Positions 1-5,961 of a DNA stretch of 7,559 nucleotides are shown here, piece by piece. The stretch lies in NCBI GenBank assembly GCA_903877345.1, contig CAIRDL010001171.1, positions 1-7,559 on the forward strand. The letters run 5' to 3'. Positions within the stretch are counted from its first letter, which is position 1, and every line of letters starts with the position of its first letter. This DNA comes from an uncultured Oscillochloris sp. Lineage in GTDB: Bacteria; Chloroflexota; Chloroflexia; Chloroflexales; Chloroflexaceae. Under the pieces are notes generated by a model. It searched no databases. It had not been told where the DNA came from and worked only from the letters and a program-made list of their open reading frames with translations. The translations under genes were made by a program, and so were the position numbers.

Positions 1-638
1 CGCCACCACGCCCCGGTTCGGCGGCGCGGCAGCAGCGCCAAGTCGAGCGCCAGCGCACCGCCCACCACAACAGCGAGCAGCCAACCCAGGCGCAGCCCCC
101 GCGCCATGATGTCCGCCAGCGCGTCCCTCGGCGCGGCCAGCGTCGTGAGGTGCAGAGCCGCCAGCGGCACGCCAAGCGCCCGACGGTCGCGGCCTTCGGC
201 ACGGGCACCAGGAATAGCGGTTGCGCTCGTCAGATGGAGCGGCAGCGCTTGTCCGTCGGGGGTAGCGGTCGCGCCAGCCGGAAGGAGCGCCCGATAGATT
301 CGCCAGCCGGGCCGCAGCTTAAAGGCGGCGAAGGTCTGGGGTTCGCGCTCCAAGCGCAGTTCCGGCTGCTGTTGTGCATTCAGCCAATCGCCGTTGAGCC
401 TCAGCGTGATGAGGGCGGGGCCAGAACTGGAGCCTTGGGCGAGCAAGCGGGCGTCGGGGCCACTCCAGCGGAAGGTGCCCGCCGGACTGGCCTCTGGCGG
501 CTCGAAGCCATAGACAAAGCGCTCGGCCTCGGGGGTTTCCAGCGGCATGTGCCAGTTGCGCGGCGCACCAAGGAGCAACCCAAGCACCACGGCGGTAGCC
601 AGCACCACGGCGGCAGGCACGAGCAGCAGGCGGCTCAT
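1..638 (-). CDS. Membrane-anchored protein, N-terminal part only (gene continues off the left edge)
   Basis: The reading frame is open from the ATG at 638 to the window edge: 212 full codons and no stop. Residues 1-25 form a hydrophobic segment (MSRLLLVPAAVVLATAVVLG...) that serves as a signal anchor. Residues about 28-175 look like an extracytoplasmic beta-rich domain, with patterns such as FVYGFEPPEA, FRWSGPDARLL and ITLRLNGDWLN. Residues about 184-203 form a second membrane helix, followed by an Arg-rich stretch (RRRTG) expected in the cytoplasm. From memory, Chloroflexi glycan-locus membrane proteins often carry a similar N-terminal domain before a polytopic part. The gene starts 30 bases after the glycosyltransferase stop on the same strand, so the two are probably co-transcribed. 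No strong Shine-Dalgarno is visible, and the frame upstream is closed by that stop. A polyprenyl-phosphate-sugar-dependent (GT-C type) glycosyltransferase is one possibility, but the diagnostic part is not in view, so the function is left open. Confidence 0.75.
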   Translation of the reverse strand, partial: MSRLLLVPAAVVLATAVVLGLLLGAPRNWHMPLETPEAERFVYGFEPPEASPAGTFRWSGPDARLLAQGSSSGPALITLRLNGDWLNAQQQPELRLEREPQTFAAFKLRPGWRIYRALLPAGATATPDGQALPLHLTSATAIPGARAEGRDRRALGVPLAALHLTTLAAPRDALADIMARGLRLGWLLAVVVGGALALDLALLPRRRTGAWW

Positions 639-668
639 GCGTGGCAGCCGATGCGGGCGCTGCGCCGC

Positions 669-1493
669 CTACGGACGCTGTTCGCCATGCAGAATCTCGG
701 CTCGGTGGTAGGGGCTAAGAATGTCGGCGAGCCGCCGGGAGAATTGGGCGTAGCGCCGCAGGCCCGTCCGGTGCAACAGCGTGCGGCGCAACACGTTGAG
801 TGTTGCCAGACCATACACCACGCTACGCTGAAAATTGACTGACGACGCCTCGGCGAAATAGCGCGTGGGCACCGCAATCTCGCCAATGCGAAAGCCGAAA
901 AGCACCGTCTGGGCAAGCATCTCGGTATCGAAGACAAAATCGTCGGAGTTGAGCAAGAAAGGCACCGTCTCAAGCAGCCGCCGATGATAAGCCCGGAAGC
1001 CGGTGTGGCCTTCGGCGAGGTGCAGCCCCAAGACCAGATTCTCGCAAATCGTCAGGAAGCGATTGGCGACATATTTCCAAATGGGCATCCCACCCTCAAG
1101 CGCGGGATTGCCCCGCTCACCGCGTTGGCGCAACAGGCGCGAGCCGAGCATCATATCGGCTTCGTCAGCCAACAGCGGGGCGATCAGCGCCGGAATGCGC
1201 GTCGAGTCGTACTGATTATCGGGGTGAAGCATCACCACCACATCGGCCCCGTCGCGCAACGCCTCGAGGTAGCACGTCTTCTGATTGCCACCGTAGCCAC
1301 GGTTCTGGACGTGAATGACCACCGCCAGCCCGAGACGGCGTGCGACCTCAACGGTTTCATCATGAGAGACATCATCAACCAGAATGACGTGGTCAACGAT
1401 GCCAGGTGGAATGTCGTGGTAGGTGCGTTCGAGAGTGCGCGCCGCATTATAGGCGGGCATCACCACAACGACGCGCTGGGCGGGTGCGGTCAC
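669..1493 (-). CDS. Family 2 glycosyltransferase, polyprenyl-phosphate-sugar synthase (DPM1)-like
   Basis: This 274-residue protein has the GT-A fold signature of family GT2. The N-terminal nucleotide-binding strand is VVVVMPAYNAARTL (residues 8-21). The acidic pair is in VDDVSHDETVE (D40, D41), and the DxD-like metal/sugar-nucleotide site is in MLHPDNQYD (D92, D96). EGHTGFRAY (161-169) and the DDFVFDTEM stretch (184-192) resemble the acceptor and base regions of dolichyl/polyprenyl-phosphate mannose synthases. Such enzymes move a sugar from a nucleotide donor to a polyprenyl phosphate on the cytoplasmic membrane face. No C-terminal membrane helices follow, so it is probably peripheral. The start is GTG at 1493 with a GGAAG ribosome site about ten bases upstream. 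The neighbouring membrane protein could use its lipid-linked product, which is inference. The exact sugar cannot be told from sequence. Confidence 0.93.
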   Translation of the reverse strand: MTAPAQRVVVVMPAYNAARTLERTYHDIPPGIVDHVILVDDVSHDETVEVARRLGLAVVIHVQNRGYGGNQKTCYLEALRDGADVVVMLHPDNQYDSTRIPALIAPLLADEADMMLGSRLLRQRGERGNPALEGGMPIWKYVANRFLTICENLVLGLHLAEGHTGFRAYHRRLLETVPFLLNSDDFVFDTEMLAQTVLFGFRIGEIAVPTRYFAEASSVNFQRSVVYGLATLNVLRRTLLHRTGLRRYAQFSRRLADILSPYHRAEILHGEQRP

Positions 1494-1524
1494 AATTCGC
1501 TGCTTCCGTCAGGATAGGGTGCGC

Positions 1525-1545
1525 CACCCACACGGCGCGTGGGTG
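1525..1545 (-). promoter_or_regulatory. Hairpin in the glycosyltransferase leader
   Basis: A perfect 7-bp inverted repeat, CACCCAC (1525-1531) and GTGGGTG (1539-1545), has a 7-base loop. If transcription starts about seven bases after the candidate -10 box at 1554-1559, the message would begin with, or within two bases of, this stem. A 5'-terminal stem like this commonly protects mRNA from decay. It has no U-run and is some 200 bases from the flippase stop, so it is unlikely to be an intrinsic terminator for that gene. Confidence 0.45.
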
Positions 1546-1553
1546 TTGGGCCA

Positions 1554-1562
1554 ATTGTAGCA
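1554..1562 (-). promoter_or_regulatory. Candidate extended -10 promoter for the glycosyltransferase gene
   Basis: On the minus strand the sequence reads TGCTACAAT. This is the extended -10 pattern TGn followed by TACAAT, five of six matches to TATAAT. A weak -35 (TTGCGC at 1576-1581, 16-base spacer) matches only the TTG. The predicted start near 1547 leaves a leader of about 54 bases before the GTG. The placement just upstream of the gene, after the flippase and the inverted repeat, suggests the glycosyltransferase module is transcribed separately from fabZ-flippase. Confidence 0.45.
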
Positions 1563-1645
1563 GAAGGCGGGTAGGGCGCAACCACGGGCGCGGGATGGTC
1601 AAGGGACACGGAATTTTTCAAGCATCCAGGGCGTGCCAATGATCT

Positions 1646-1701
1646 GTGCTGCGTGATCCGTGACCGGGTCGTACCCTGACCGATTACGGATCACGCAGCA
1701 C
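1646..1701. repeat. Long perfect intergenic inverted repeat (16-bp arms, nested 4-bp hairpin)
   Basis: Left arm GTGCTGCGTGATCCGT (1646-1661) is the exact reverse complement of ACGGATCACGCAGCAC (1686-1701). The stem extends inward by a wobble and an A-T pair. The 24-base loop holds a second hairpin, GGGT (1666-1669) with ACCC (1673-1676) around a 3-base loop. It lies 43 bases after the flippase stop and 84 bases upstream of the glycosyltransferase -10 box. Neither side has an adjacent T-run, so it is not a classic intrinsic terminator. A REP/MITE-like dispersed element, a terminator of another kind, or an mRNA 3'-end stabiliser are the options. Confidence 0.9.
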
Positions 1702-1743
1702 GAATCAAACGGGAGGTTTTAAATCTTCCGCTTCCCACAGCTT

Positions 1744-3210
1744 TCAAGCGCGGCGCACCCGCTTCAGGATCTGCAACACCATATCTTTCAAAAGCAGTAA
1801 ATCTTGTTGGGGCACAATGCGGAGGAGGAAGACGAGGCCGATGTAGGTGACGGCGCTCACGAGGATGGAAAGGGGCAGCATCGTCTCACGCCACCACCAA
1901 CCCGCGCCAAGCATGGCAACGCCCGCGAGGAGGGCGAGGCTGGCGGTGCGAACGTTCGACCACTGGAGCGTATTTTTGGGCAACAGCAACACTGCGCCGA
2001 CCACCATCCCGAACTCGGTAAAAAGGAACGCCACCGTCCCGCCGAGGGCACCATTGCCGAACGTATCCCGTGTCCAAGGCACTAACACCAAGTCAAGGGG
2101 TACCGTGAGGAGAATGCCGCCAATCATGACCAGGTTCCACTTATTGGTGCGATCTATCGAGATGAGCAATTGGCCGAGGAGCGTGTTTAGGTAGGTAAAG
2201 ATCATTACGACGCCCAACATCGCCAAGATCGGCCCGCTCTGGGCAAATTCAGGGCCGTAGAGCAGTAAAGTGAGTGGATTGGCAATAATGACCGTGCCAA
2301 GGCCGACGGGAATACTGATCAGAAACATCAAGTCGAAGCTACGCCGCGTAATGTCTTGGAGTTGCTGCGGTGATGAGGCGTAGGTGCGCGAAAGGATCGG
2401 TAAGAGGACGGTACCAATGACGACCGGGACGAACATGGTAGTACCAAACAAGTTCATAGCGGTACTGTACCAACCAACCGTGCGCGTATCTACCATTGCC
2501 GCAATGAAGAGCCGGTCCATCTGTTGGTAGACCACTAGGGCCAGGGCGGTGATCAGATAGGGAGCCGAGGCTTGCAGCATGCTCCGTATCGCGCTGAAGT
2601 TCACGCGGAGGTGCAGCCGATACTGGCGGTTGAGCAGATAAACCATCAGACCCAGGGCCGCAAGGTTCGCGATAATATTAATGGCAGTAATGGGGTAGAG
2701 TCCAGCATTAAAGAAAATGAGCAGGAGGGTAAGGCTCACGAGCAGCACCCGGTTGACAATGGTCGAGAGCGAGGTAATCTCCATCCGTTCTAGGCCGACA
2801 ACAATTGCGGTTAGCCCATTGCTATAGGCCCCAAACAGCGCCCCAAGGCCAACAATAAGCGAAACGTAGACGGTTTTCACGCTAAATTTCAGCACGTACA
2901 GATAAATTCCGACGAACACGCAGGCGACGAAAAAAAAGAGCGTGCGGATAACGAGGCTAGTGCCCAGGAGATCGGAGGTTTGGTCGGGATCACGGGCCAC
3001 GGACTTGGTGAGGTGTAAATCCATGCCAAAGGTGATCAGCACGCCCATGATCATCCAGATGGAATTGGCGAGGGAGATTTCCCCTAAATCGGAGGGGCCG
3101 AGGTAGCGTGGAAGGAAGATGGCGATGGTAAATGACAAGGCCCATGTGATAATCTGGGTGATCATCATCACGCCCATATTCTTGGCAATCGTTTTACCGC
3201 CTGCACTCAT
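1744..3210 (-). CDS. Polysaccharide (lipid-linked oligosaccharide) flippase, Wzx/MOP superfamily
   Basis: This 488-residue, very hydrophobic protein has about 14 predicted membrane helices, roughly at 12-33, 45-64, 88-106, 114-138, 153-170, 173-193, 214-234, 247-272, 292-312, 327-350, 358-378, 388-411, 422-440 and 445-464. That number and length fit the family. The N-terminal FLPRYLGPSDLGEISLANS (32-50) is the typical Wzx 'R-x-LG-x-x-x-x-G' region. MDRLFIAAMVDTRTVGWYS (231-249) matches the conserved 'D-x-L-x-I ... vG-Y' segment of helices 7-8. Members flip undecaprenyl-linked glycan units from the inner to the outer face of the cytoplasmic membrane. The C-terminus is short and basic (ILKRVRRA). 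The ATG at 3210 has a clear GGAGG at 3221-3225, ten bases upstream. It follows fabZ by 117 bases, where I see no convincing promoter, so it may be read through from fabZ. The gene is visibly poorer in G+C than its neighbours. Confidence 0.93.
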   Translation of the reverse strand: MSAGGKTIAKNMGVMMITQIITWALSFTIAIFLPRYLGPSDLGEISLANSIWMIMGVLITFGMDLHLTKSVARDPDQTSDLLGTSLVIRTLFFFVACVFVGIYLYVLKFSVKTVYVSLIVGLGALFGAYSNGLTAIVVGLERMEITSLSTIVNRVLLVSLTLLLIFFNAGLYPITAINIIANLAALGLMVYLLNRQYRLHLRVNFSAIRSMLQASAPYLITALALVVYQQMDRLFIAAMVDTRTVGWYSTAMNLFGTTMFVPVVIGTVLLPILSRTYASSPQQLQDITRRSFDLMFLISIPVGLGTVIIANPLTLLLYGPEFAQSGPILAMLGVVMIFTYLNTLLGQLLISIDRTNKWNLVMIGGILLTVPLDLVLVPWTRDTFGNGALGGTVAFLFTEFGMVVGAVLLLPKNTLQWSNVRTASLALLAGVAMLGAGWWWRETMLPLSILVSAVTYIGLVFLLRIVPQQDLLLLKDMVLQILKRVRRA

Positions 3211-3327
3211 GAAGATGATTCCTCCAACATGGCTAGCACCGATTGGACAACTGAGGAGGGCGTCGGTCAGGGGGCAAGGTCAACGATATTGAGATCGGGA
3301 GTGGGGAGGCGCACGAGGCAACCGTGC

Positions 3328-3759
3328 CTAGTTCGCGTCAGTCACAGCGAAAAGCAATCCGGCCTCACAGGCGAGTTCGTCACCGACGGTGGCTCGCGCC
3401 GTGCCTTTGCCGACCCCACGGCGCATGCGCTCGAGGCGCACTTCGAGGCGCAGGATGTCGCCAGGGCGCACCACACGCTTGAAGCGACAATTATCAATGC
3501 CTGCGAAGAGCACCAGTTTGCCCTGGTAGGCGGGCAGACTGAGGATCGCGACGGCCCCCGTTTGCGCGAGTGCCTCGACAATGAGGACGCCTGGGAAGAT
3601 TGGATTACCTGGAAAATGGCCGGTGAACTGCGGTTCGTTCGCCGAGACCAACTTCTCGCCGATAGCGAACACACCCGCCTCAAGCTCAATGATGCGATCA
3701 ACTAAGAGGAACGGATAACGGTGAGGAATGAGTGCCATAATAGCCTGTGTGTTGAGCAT
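3328..3759 (-). CDS. fabZ: 3-hydroxyacyl-[acyl-carrier-protein] dehydratase FabZ
   Basis: This 143-residue protein dehydrates 3-hydroxyacyl-ACP to trans-2-enoyl-ACP in the type II fatty-acid elongation cycle. The family hallmarks are all present: PHRYPFLLVDR (12-22), then GHFPGNPIFPGVLIVEALAQ (47-66) with catalytic His48 and Glu62, and the later FKRVVRPGD strand. Length and the N-terminus (MLNTQAIMALIPHRYPF) match the usual FabZ start. I chose the ATG at 3759 because AGGAA lies five bases before it. The frame also opens at a TTG at 3792, but that would lie just upstream of the transcription start predicted from the -10 box at 3796-3801. The gene stands apart from other fatty-acid genes, between an unknown gene and a glycan flippase. 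It may serve lipid or lipid-linked glycan supply, but that link is only positional. Confidence 0.96.
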   Translation of the reverse strand: MLNTQAIMALIPHRYPFLLVDRIIELEAGVFAIGEKLVSANEPQFTGHFPGNPIFPGVLIVEALAQTGAVAILSLPAYQGKLVLFAGIDNCRFKRVVRPGDILRLEVRLERMRRGVGKGTARATVGDELACEAGLLFAVTDAN

Positions 3760-3795
3760 GAGGATTCCTAGCTGTTGGGTGCGGTTGTTCAACCC

Positions 3796-3804
3796 AATAT
3801 AGCA
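3796..3804 (-). promoter_or_regulatory. Candidate extended -10 promoter for fabZ
   Basis: The minus strand reads TGCTATATT: the TGn extension plus TATATT, five of six matches to the -10 consensus. No good -35 box is seen at 16-18 bases. Transcription would start near 3789, leaving about 30 bases of leader to the fabZ ATG at 3759. This supports the internal ATG over the upstream TTG as the true start. Confidence 0.45.
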
Positions 3805-3823
3805 CAGACTGAGGTTAGCCTGC

Positions 3824-3838
3824 CCGAAAGCGCTTTGG
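3824..3838. promoter_or_regulatory. Palindrome resembling a LacI-family operator upstream of fabZ
   Basis: AAAGCGCTTT at 3827-3836 is a perfect 10-bp palindrome with a central CG, extended imperfectly to CCGAAAGCGCTTTGG. Its centre lies about 43 bases before the predicted fabZ transcription start, next to the -35 region. Operators of many LacI/GalR-family regulators have this form (GAAAGCGCTTTC). No such regulator is encoded in the window, so binding is a guess. Confidence 0.3.
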
Positions 3839-3847
3839 CTACATCCA

Positions 3848-4543
3848 TCATGAAGTGTGCTGCAAGGTCAGCCCAAGGCGGGCGAGCAGGGCAGCGACGA
3901 GGGGCATGTCGGCGGGGGCGATGCGTGGTGCAGTGAACCGCCGGTCGCTGAAGCGCCCCAGCACGACCCGATGCGCGTCAGGCAGCGGCAGATCGGGGAG
4001 CAGATAGGCTTCCTCGGTGCGCTGAACGGTGATGGGCGCTGTCCCCACGAGGGCCGCCTGCGCGAATCCGTGGTACAGGGCGGCATCTTCGCTGAGGGGC
4101 TGGAGTGTGCCGTGCCACAAGTGGGCATAGGCTCCGGGGCCACGGCCCTTACGGCGGCGAATGACCCAACCCTCGCGCAACTGGGCGATCTGGGGCTGGT
4201 CGAGCCGCAACGGGACGGGCTGCCAACCGAGGGGTTGGGCGGCAAAGTAGCTGATGCGCTCGCCACCCACGAGCGGGCGGTCAACAAGCGGGCCAGGGAA
4301 CAGTGCTGGCGGCAAGGCGGGCAGCGCGGCGATCTGGTCGGCGAGCGTCAGCACGAGGAAGCCTTTGGCGCGCAAGCGGGCGACAAGACCCGCCCGCCGC
4401 CAAGTGGTCAGCAGGAAGCGGTCGCCGTCGCGCTCGCCTTCGCCGCGCAGGGTGGGGCCGGTGGCCGAATTATGGACAATGAACGTGGCGGGCCGCACTT
4501 CTTCGAGGTCGGCCGGGGCACCGGGGCGACGTTTGGCACGCAT
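3848..4543 (-). CDS. Unrecognised 231-residue soluble protein, coupled to ruvC
   Basis: I do not recognise this family. The ATG at 4543 lies six bases after the ruvC stop, and the GGTGA overlapping that stop acts as its ribosome site, so translation is probably coupled to ruvC. The protein has no signal peptide or membrane helix. Its N-terminus is basic (MRAKRRPGAP). Recognisable stretches are TFIVHNSATGPTLRGEGERD (20-39), an Arg-rich patch WVIRRRKGRGPGAYAHLW (126-143), HRVVLGRFSDRRFTAP (191-206) and a C-terminal leucine-rich helix (PLVAALLARLGL, 214-225). The coding sequence is very G+C rich, about 73% in a sampled 60 bases. A basic protein in a ruvC operon might bind nucleic acid, but nothing in the sequence proves this. 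A long frame on the opposite strand (3857-4756) exists, but the tight junction with ruvC and the ribosome site favour this strand. Confidence 0.8.
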   Translation of the reverse strand: MRAKRRPGAPADLEEVRPATFIVHNSATGPTLRGEGERDGDRFLLTTWRRAGLVARLRAKGFLVLTLADQIAALPALPPALFPGPLVDRPLVGGERISYFAAQPLGWQPVPLRLDQPQIAQLREGWVIRRRKGRGPGAYAHLWHGTLQPLSEDAALYHGFAQAALVGTAPITVQRTEEAYLLPDLPLPDAHRVVLGRFSDRRFTAPRIAPADMPLVAALLARLGLTLQHTS

Positions 4544-4549
4544 AGGAAC

Positions 4550-5044
4550 TCACCCGCCAGCCAACCGCCGCAAGGTTGGGCCGGTGTAGGCGTGGCAGAT
4601 TGCAATGGCGAGGGCATCGGCAGCATCGTCGGGTTTGGGGATGGTGGCGAGGCCGAGGGTGACGCGCACCATCGCTTGCATCTGCTGTTTGTCGGCCCCA
4701 CCGTAGCCCGCCACGGCCTGCTTCACCACGGTCGGTTTATACTCGTGAATGGGTAGCCCCGCCTGAACAAGGGCGAGCAAAGCCACGCCCCGCGCTTGGC
4801 CGACGGTGAGGGCGGTGTTGACGTTTTTGCCGAAGAAGAGTTCTTCGATGGCTGCTTCGTCGGGGTGGTGGCAAGCAATGAGGGCGCAGAGTCCGTCGTA
4901 GAGGATGTGGAGGCGGGCGGGGTGGGGCATACCGGCAGGGGTCGTGAGGGTGCCGACGGCGACGAGGCTCAGCTGACCGCCCCGCTCGTCAACGACACCC
5001 CAGCCCATAATAGCCGTGCCGGGGTCAATCCCGATAGTTCTCAT
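4550..5044 (-). CDS. ruvC: Crossover junction endodeoxyribonuclease RuvC
   Basis: This Holliday-junction resolvase cuts four-way DNA junctions in homologous recombination and repair, acting with RuvAB. At 164 residues it is of normal length. The RNase H-like active site is complete: Asp7 in TIGIDPGTAIMGWGVV, Glu67 in AAIEELFFGKN, and Asp140 and Asp143 in KPDDAADALAIAICH. The VGQARGVAL and YKPTVVKQAVAGYG motifs of the family are also present. The start ATG (5044-5042) overlaps the yebC stop in an ATGA, so the two are translationally coupled. Neither ruvA nor ruvB follows here. The next gene is the unknown 231-residue protein, so RuvAB must be encoded elsewhere if it is present. Confidence 0.97.
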   Translation of the reverse strand: MRTIGIDPGTAIMGWGVVDERGGQLSLVAVGTLTTPAGMPHPARLHILYDGLCALIACHHPDEAAIEELFFGKNVNTALTVGQARGVALLALVQAGLPIHEYKPTVVKQAVAGYGGADKQQMQAMVRVTLGLATIPKPDDAADALAIAICHAYTGPTLRRLAGG

Positions 5045-5796
5045 TCAAATTTAGCTGCTACTTCGTCGGTGAGATCAAGGTTCGAGTAGACCTTTTGCAC
5101 ATCGTCAAGCTCTTCGAGGCGTTCGATCAGGCGCAGCACCGCGAGGGCATCTTTCTCTTCAGGTTGAATCAGGGTTTTGGGGCGCATCGTCTTTTCGGCC
5201 CCCGTCACGGGGAGTTTCTGGTCAATGAGCGCCTGCCGCACAGCGTTGAGGCTCGTCCACTCACAGTAGATTTCGAGCGTGGTGCCGTCGGCTTCAACAT
5301 CATCGGCCCCGGCATCAATCACGGTAAGCTGCACCTCATCGGGGTCGAGCTTAGTGCCAGCCAATTCAACGGTAAGCAGACCCTTCAATTCAAACATCCA
5401 ACTGACCGAGCCGGGTTCGCCAGGGCTGCCCCCAGCCTTATTAATGGTGGCGCGCACGTCGGAGTTAGTGCGGTTGCGATTGTCGGTGGCCGTCTCGACA
5501 AGGATGGCGATGCCGCCGGGGGCGTAGCTTTCGTAATAAACCTCTTCGAGCGTGGCCTCGTTGCCCTTGCCCAGCCCACGGTCAAGCGAGCGCTGAATGC
5601 TGTCGTTGGGCATATTGTTGGCTTTGGCCTTATCAATCGCCAACCGCAAACGGAAGTTCATCTCTGGGTCGCTACCGCCACCCTCGCGCACCGCAAGGGT
5701 AATGTCTTTCGCCAACTTCGTGAAGAGTTGGCCGCGCCGTTGGTCAACGACGCCCTTTGAGCGTCGGATCGTATGCCATTTGGAATGGCCGGACAT
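5041..5796 (-). CDS. yebC: YebC/TACO1-family protein (translation or transcription regulator)
   Basis: The 251 residues match the family along their whole length. The start is the invariant MSGHSKWHTIRRSKGVVDQRRGQ-type N-terminus (with S5, K6, W7 and H8). It is followed by FTKLAKDITLAVREGG, NNMPNDSIQRSLDRG (60-74), YESYAPGGIAILVE, TDNRNRT and the GEPGSVSWMFE stretch of the central domain. Family members have been described as transcription regulators and, more recently, as ribosome-associated factors helping translation of proline-rich stretches. Mitochondrial TACO1 is the relative in eukaryotes. The ATG at 5796 has GGAGG at 5806-5810. A candidate extended -10 promoter at 5899-5907 predicts a leader of about 95 bases rich in hairpins. 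It is the first gene of the yebC-ruvC-unknown operon, an arrangement with ruvC seen in many bacteria. Confidence 0.97.
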   Translation of the reverse strand: MSGHSKWHTIRRSKGVVDQRRGQLFTKLAKDITLAVREGGGSDPEMNFRLRLAIDKAKANNMPNDSIQRSLDRGLGKGNEATLEEVYYESYAPGGIAILVETATDNRNRTNSDVRATINKAGGSPGEPGSVSWMFELKGLLTVELAGTKLDPDEVQLTVIDAGADDVEADGTTLEIYCEWTSLNAVRQALIDQKLPVTGAEKTMRPKTLIQPEEKDALAVLRLIERLEELDDVQKVYSNLDLTDEVAAKFE

Positions 5797-5816
5797 AGGA
5801 ACCTGCCTCCATCAGT

Positions 5817-5868
5817 GCCACAGGGGTGGCGGTCGGCCACAAAGCCTGGGCGATTCACTCGAACCCAG
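5817..5868 (-). promoter_or_regulatory. Structured 5' leader of yebC with competing hairpins
   Basis: Three segments can pair in two exclusive ways: GTGGC (minus strand, 5840-5836), GCCAC (5830-5826) and GTGGC (5821-5817). The middle one can fold with either neighbour, with loops of 5 or 4 bases. The second fold ends six bases from the yebC ribosome site at 5806-5810. Further upstream CTGGG/CCCAG (5846-5850 with 5864-5868), extended by TTC/GAA after a 3-base bulge, forms another stem. The competing pairing resembles simple leader switches, but stems this short can occur by chance in G+C-rich DNA. Confidence 0.35.
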
Positions 5869-5898
5869 CGCGGGCCGCACGGCCTCGCAACCGGCCCC

Positions 5899-5907
5899 AT
5901 TATAACA
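5899..5907 (-). promoter_or_regulatory. Extended -10 promoter for the yebC-ruvC operon
   Basis: The minus strand reads TGTTATAAT: a perfect TATAAT (5904-5899) preceded by the TGn extension. No clear -35 box lies 16-18 bases upstream, which is common for extended -10 promoters. Transcription would start near 5892, giving a leader of about 95 bases. Confidence 0.65.
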
Positions 5908-5961
5908 TAGGGGCTTCGCCGCACTCCGTTGCCGTGAGCTTGGGTTGGCCCTGAAGCCCTA

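Noticed and set aside
150..842. 230-codon frame on the plus strand
   Set aside because: It is antisense to the membrane protein and glycosyltransferase genes, and its translation is rich in Gln, Arg and His without domain features.
984..1517. 177-codon frame on the plus strand
   Set aside because: It is antisense to the glycosyltransferase, whose sense frame has clear GT2 motifs.
1646..1701. Intrinsic (rho-independent) terminator
   Set aside because: The stem is strong but no T-run follows on either strand, so the element is listed as an inverted repeat.
3760..3792. Upstream TTG start extending fabZ by 11 residues
   Set aside because: The extra residues are not typical of FabZ, the internal ATG has its own ribosome site, and the TTG lies just upstream of the predicted transcription start.
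3857..4756. 299-codon frame on the plus strand
   Set aside because: It lies opposite the ruvC-linked gene and part of ruvC, has a low-complexity Gly/Ala/Arg-rich translation, and has no recognisable motif. Long antisense frames are expected in G+C-rich DNA.
5095..5760. 221-codon frame on the plus strand
   Set aside because: It is antisense to yebC, which matches its family end to end.
5845..5870. tRNA T-arm-like string (GGGTTCGAGT on the minus strand)
   Set aside because: No acceptor, D or anticodon arms can be built around it, so it is a chance resemblance within the yebC leader.
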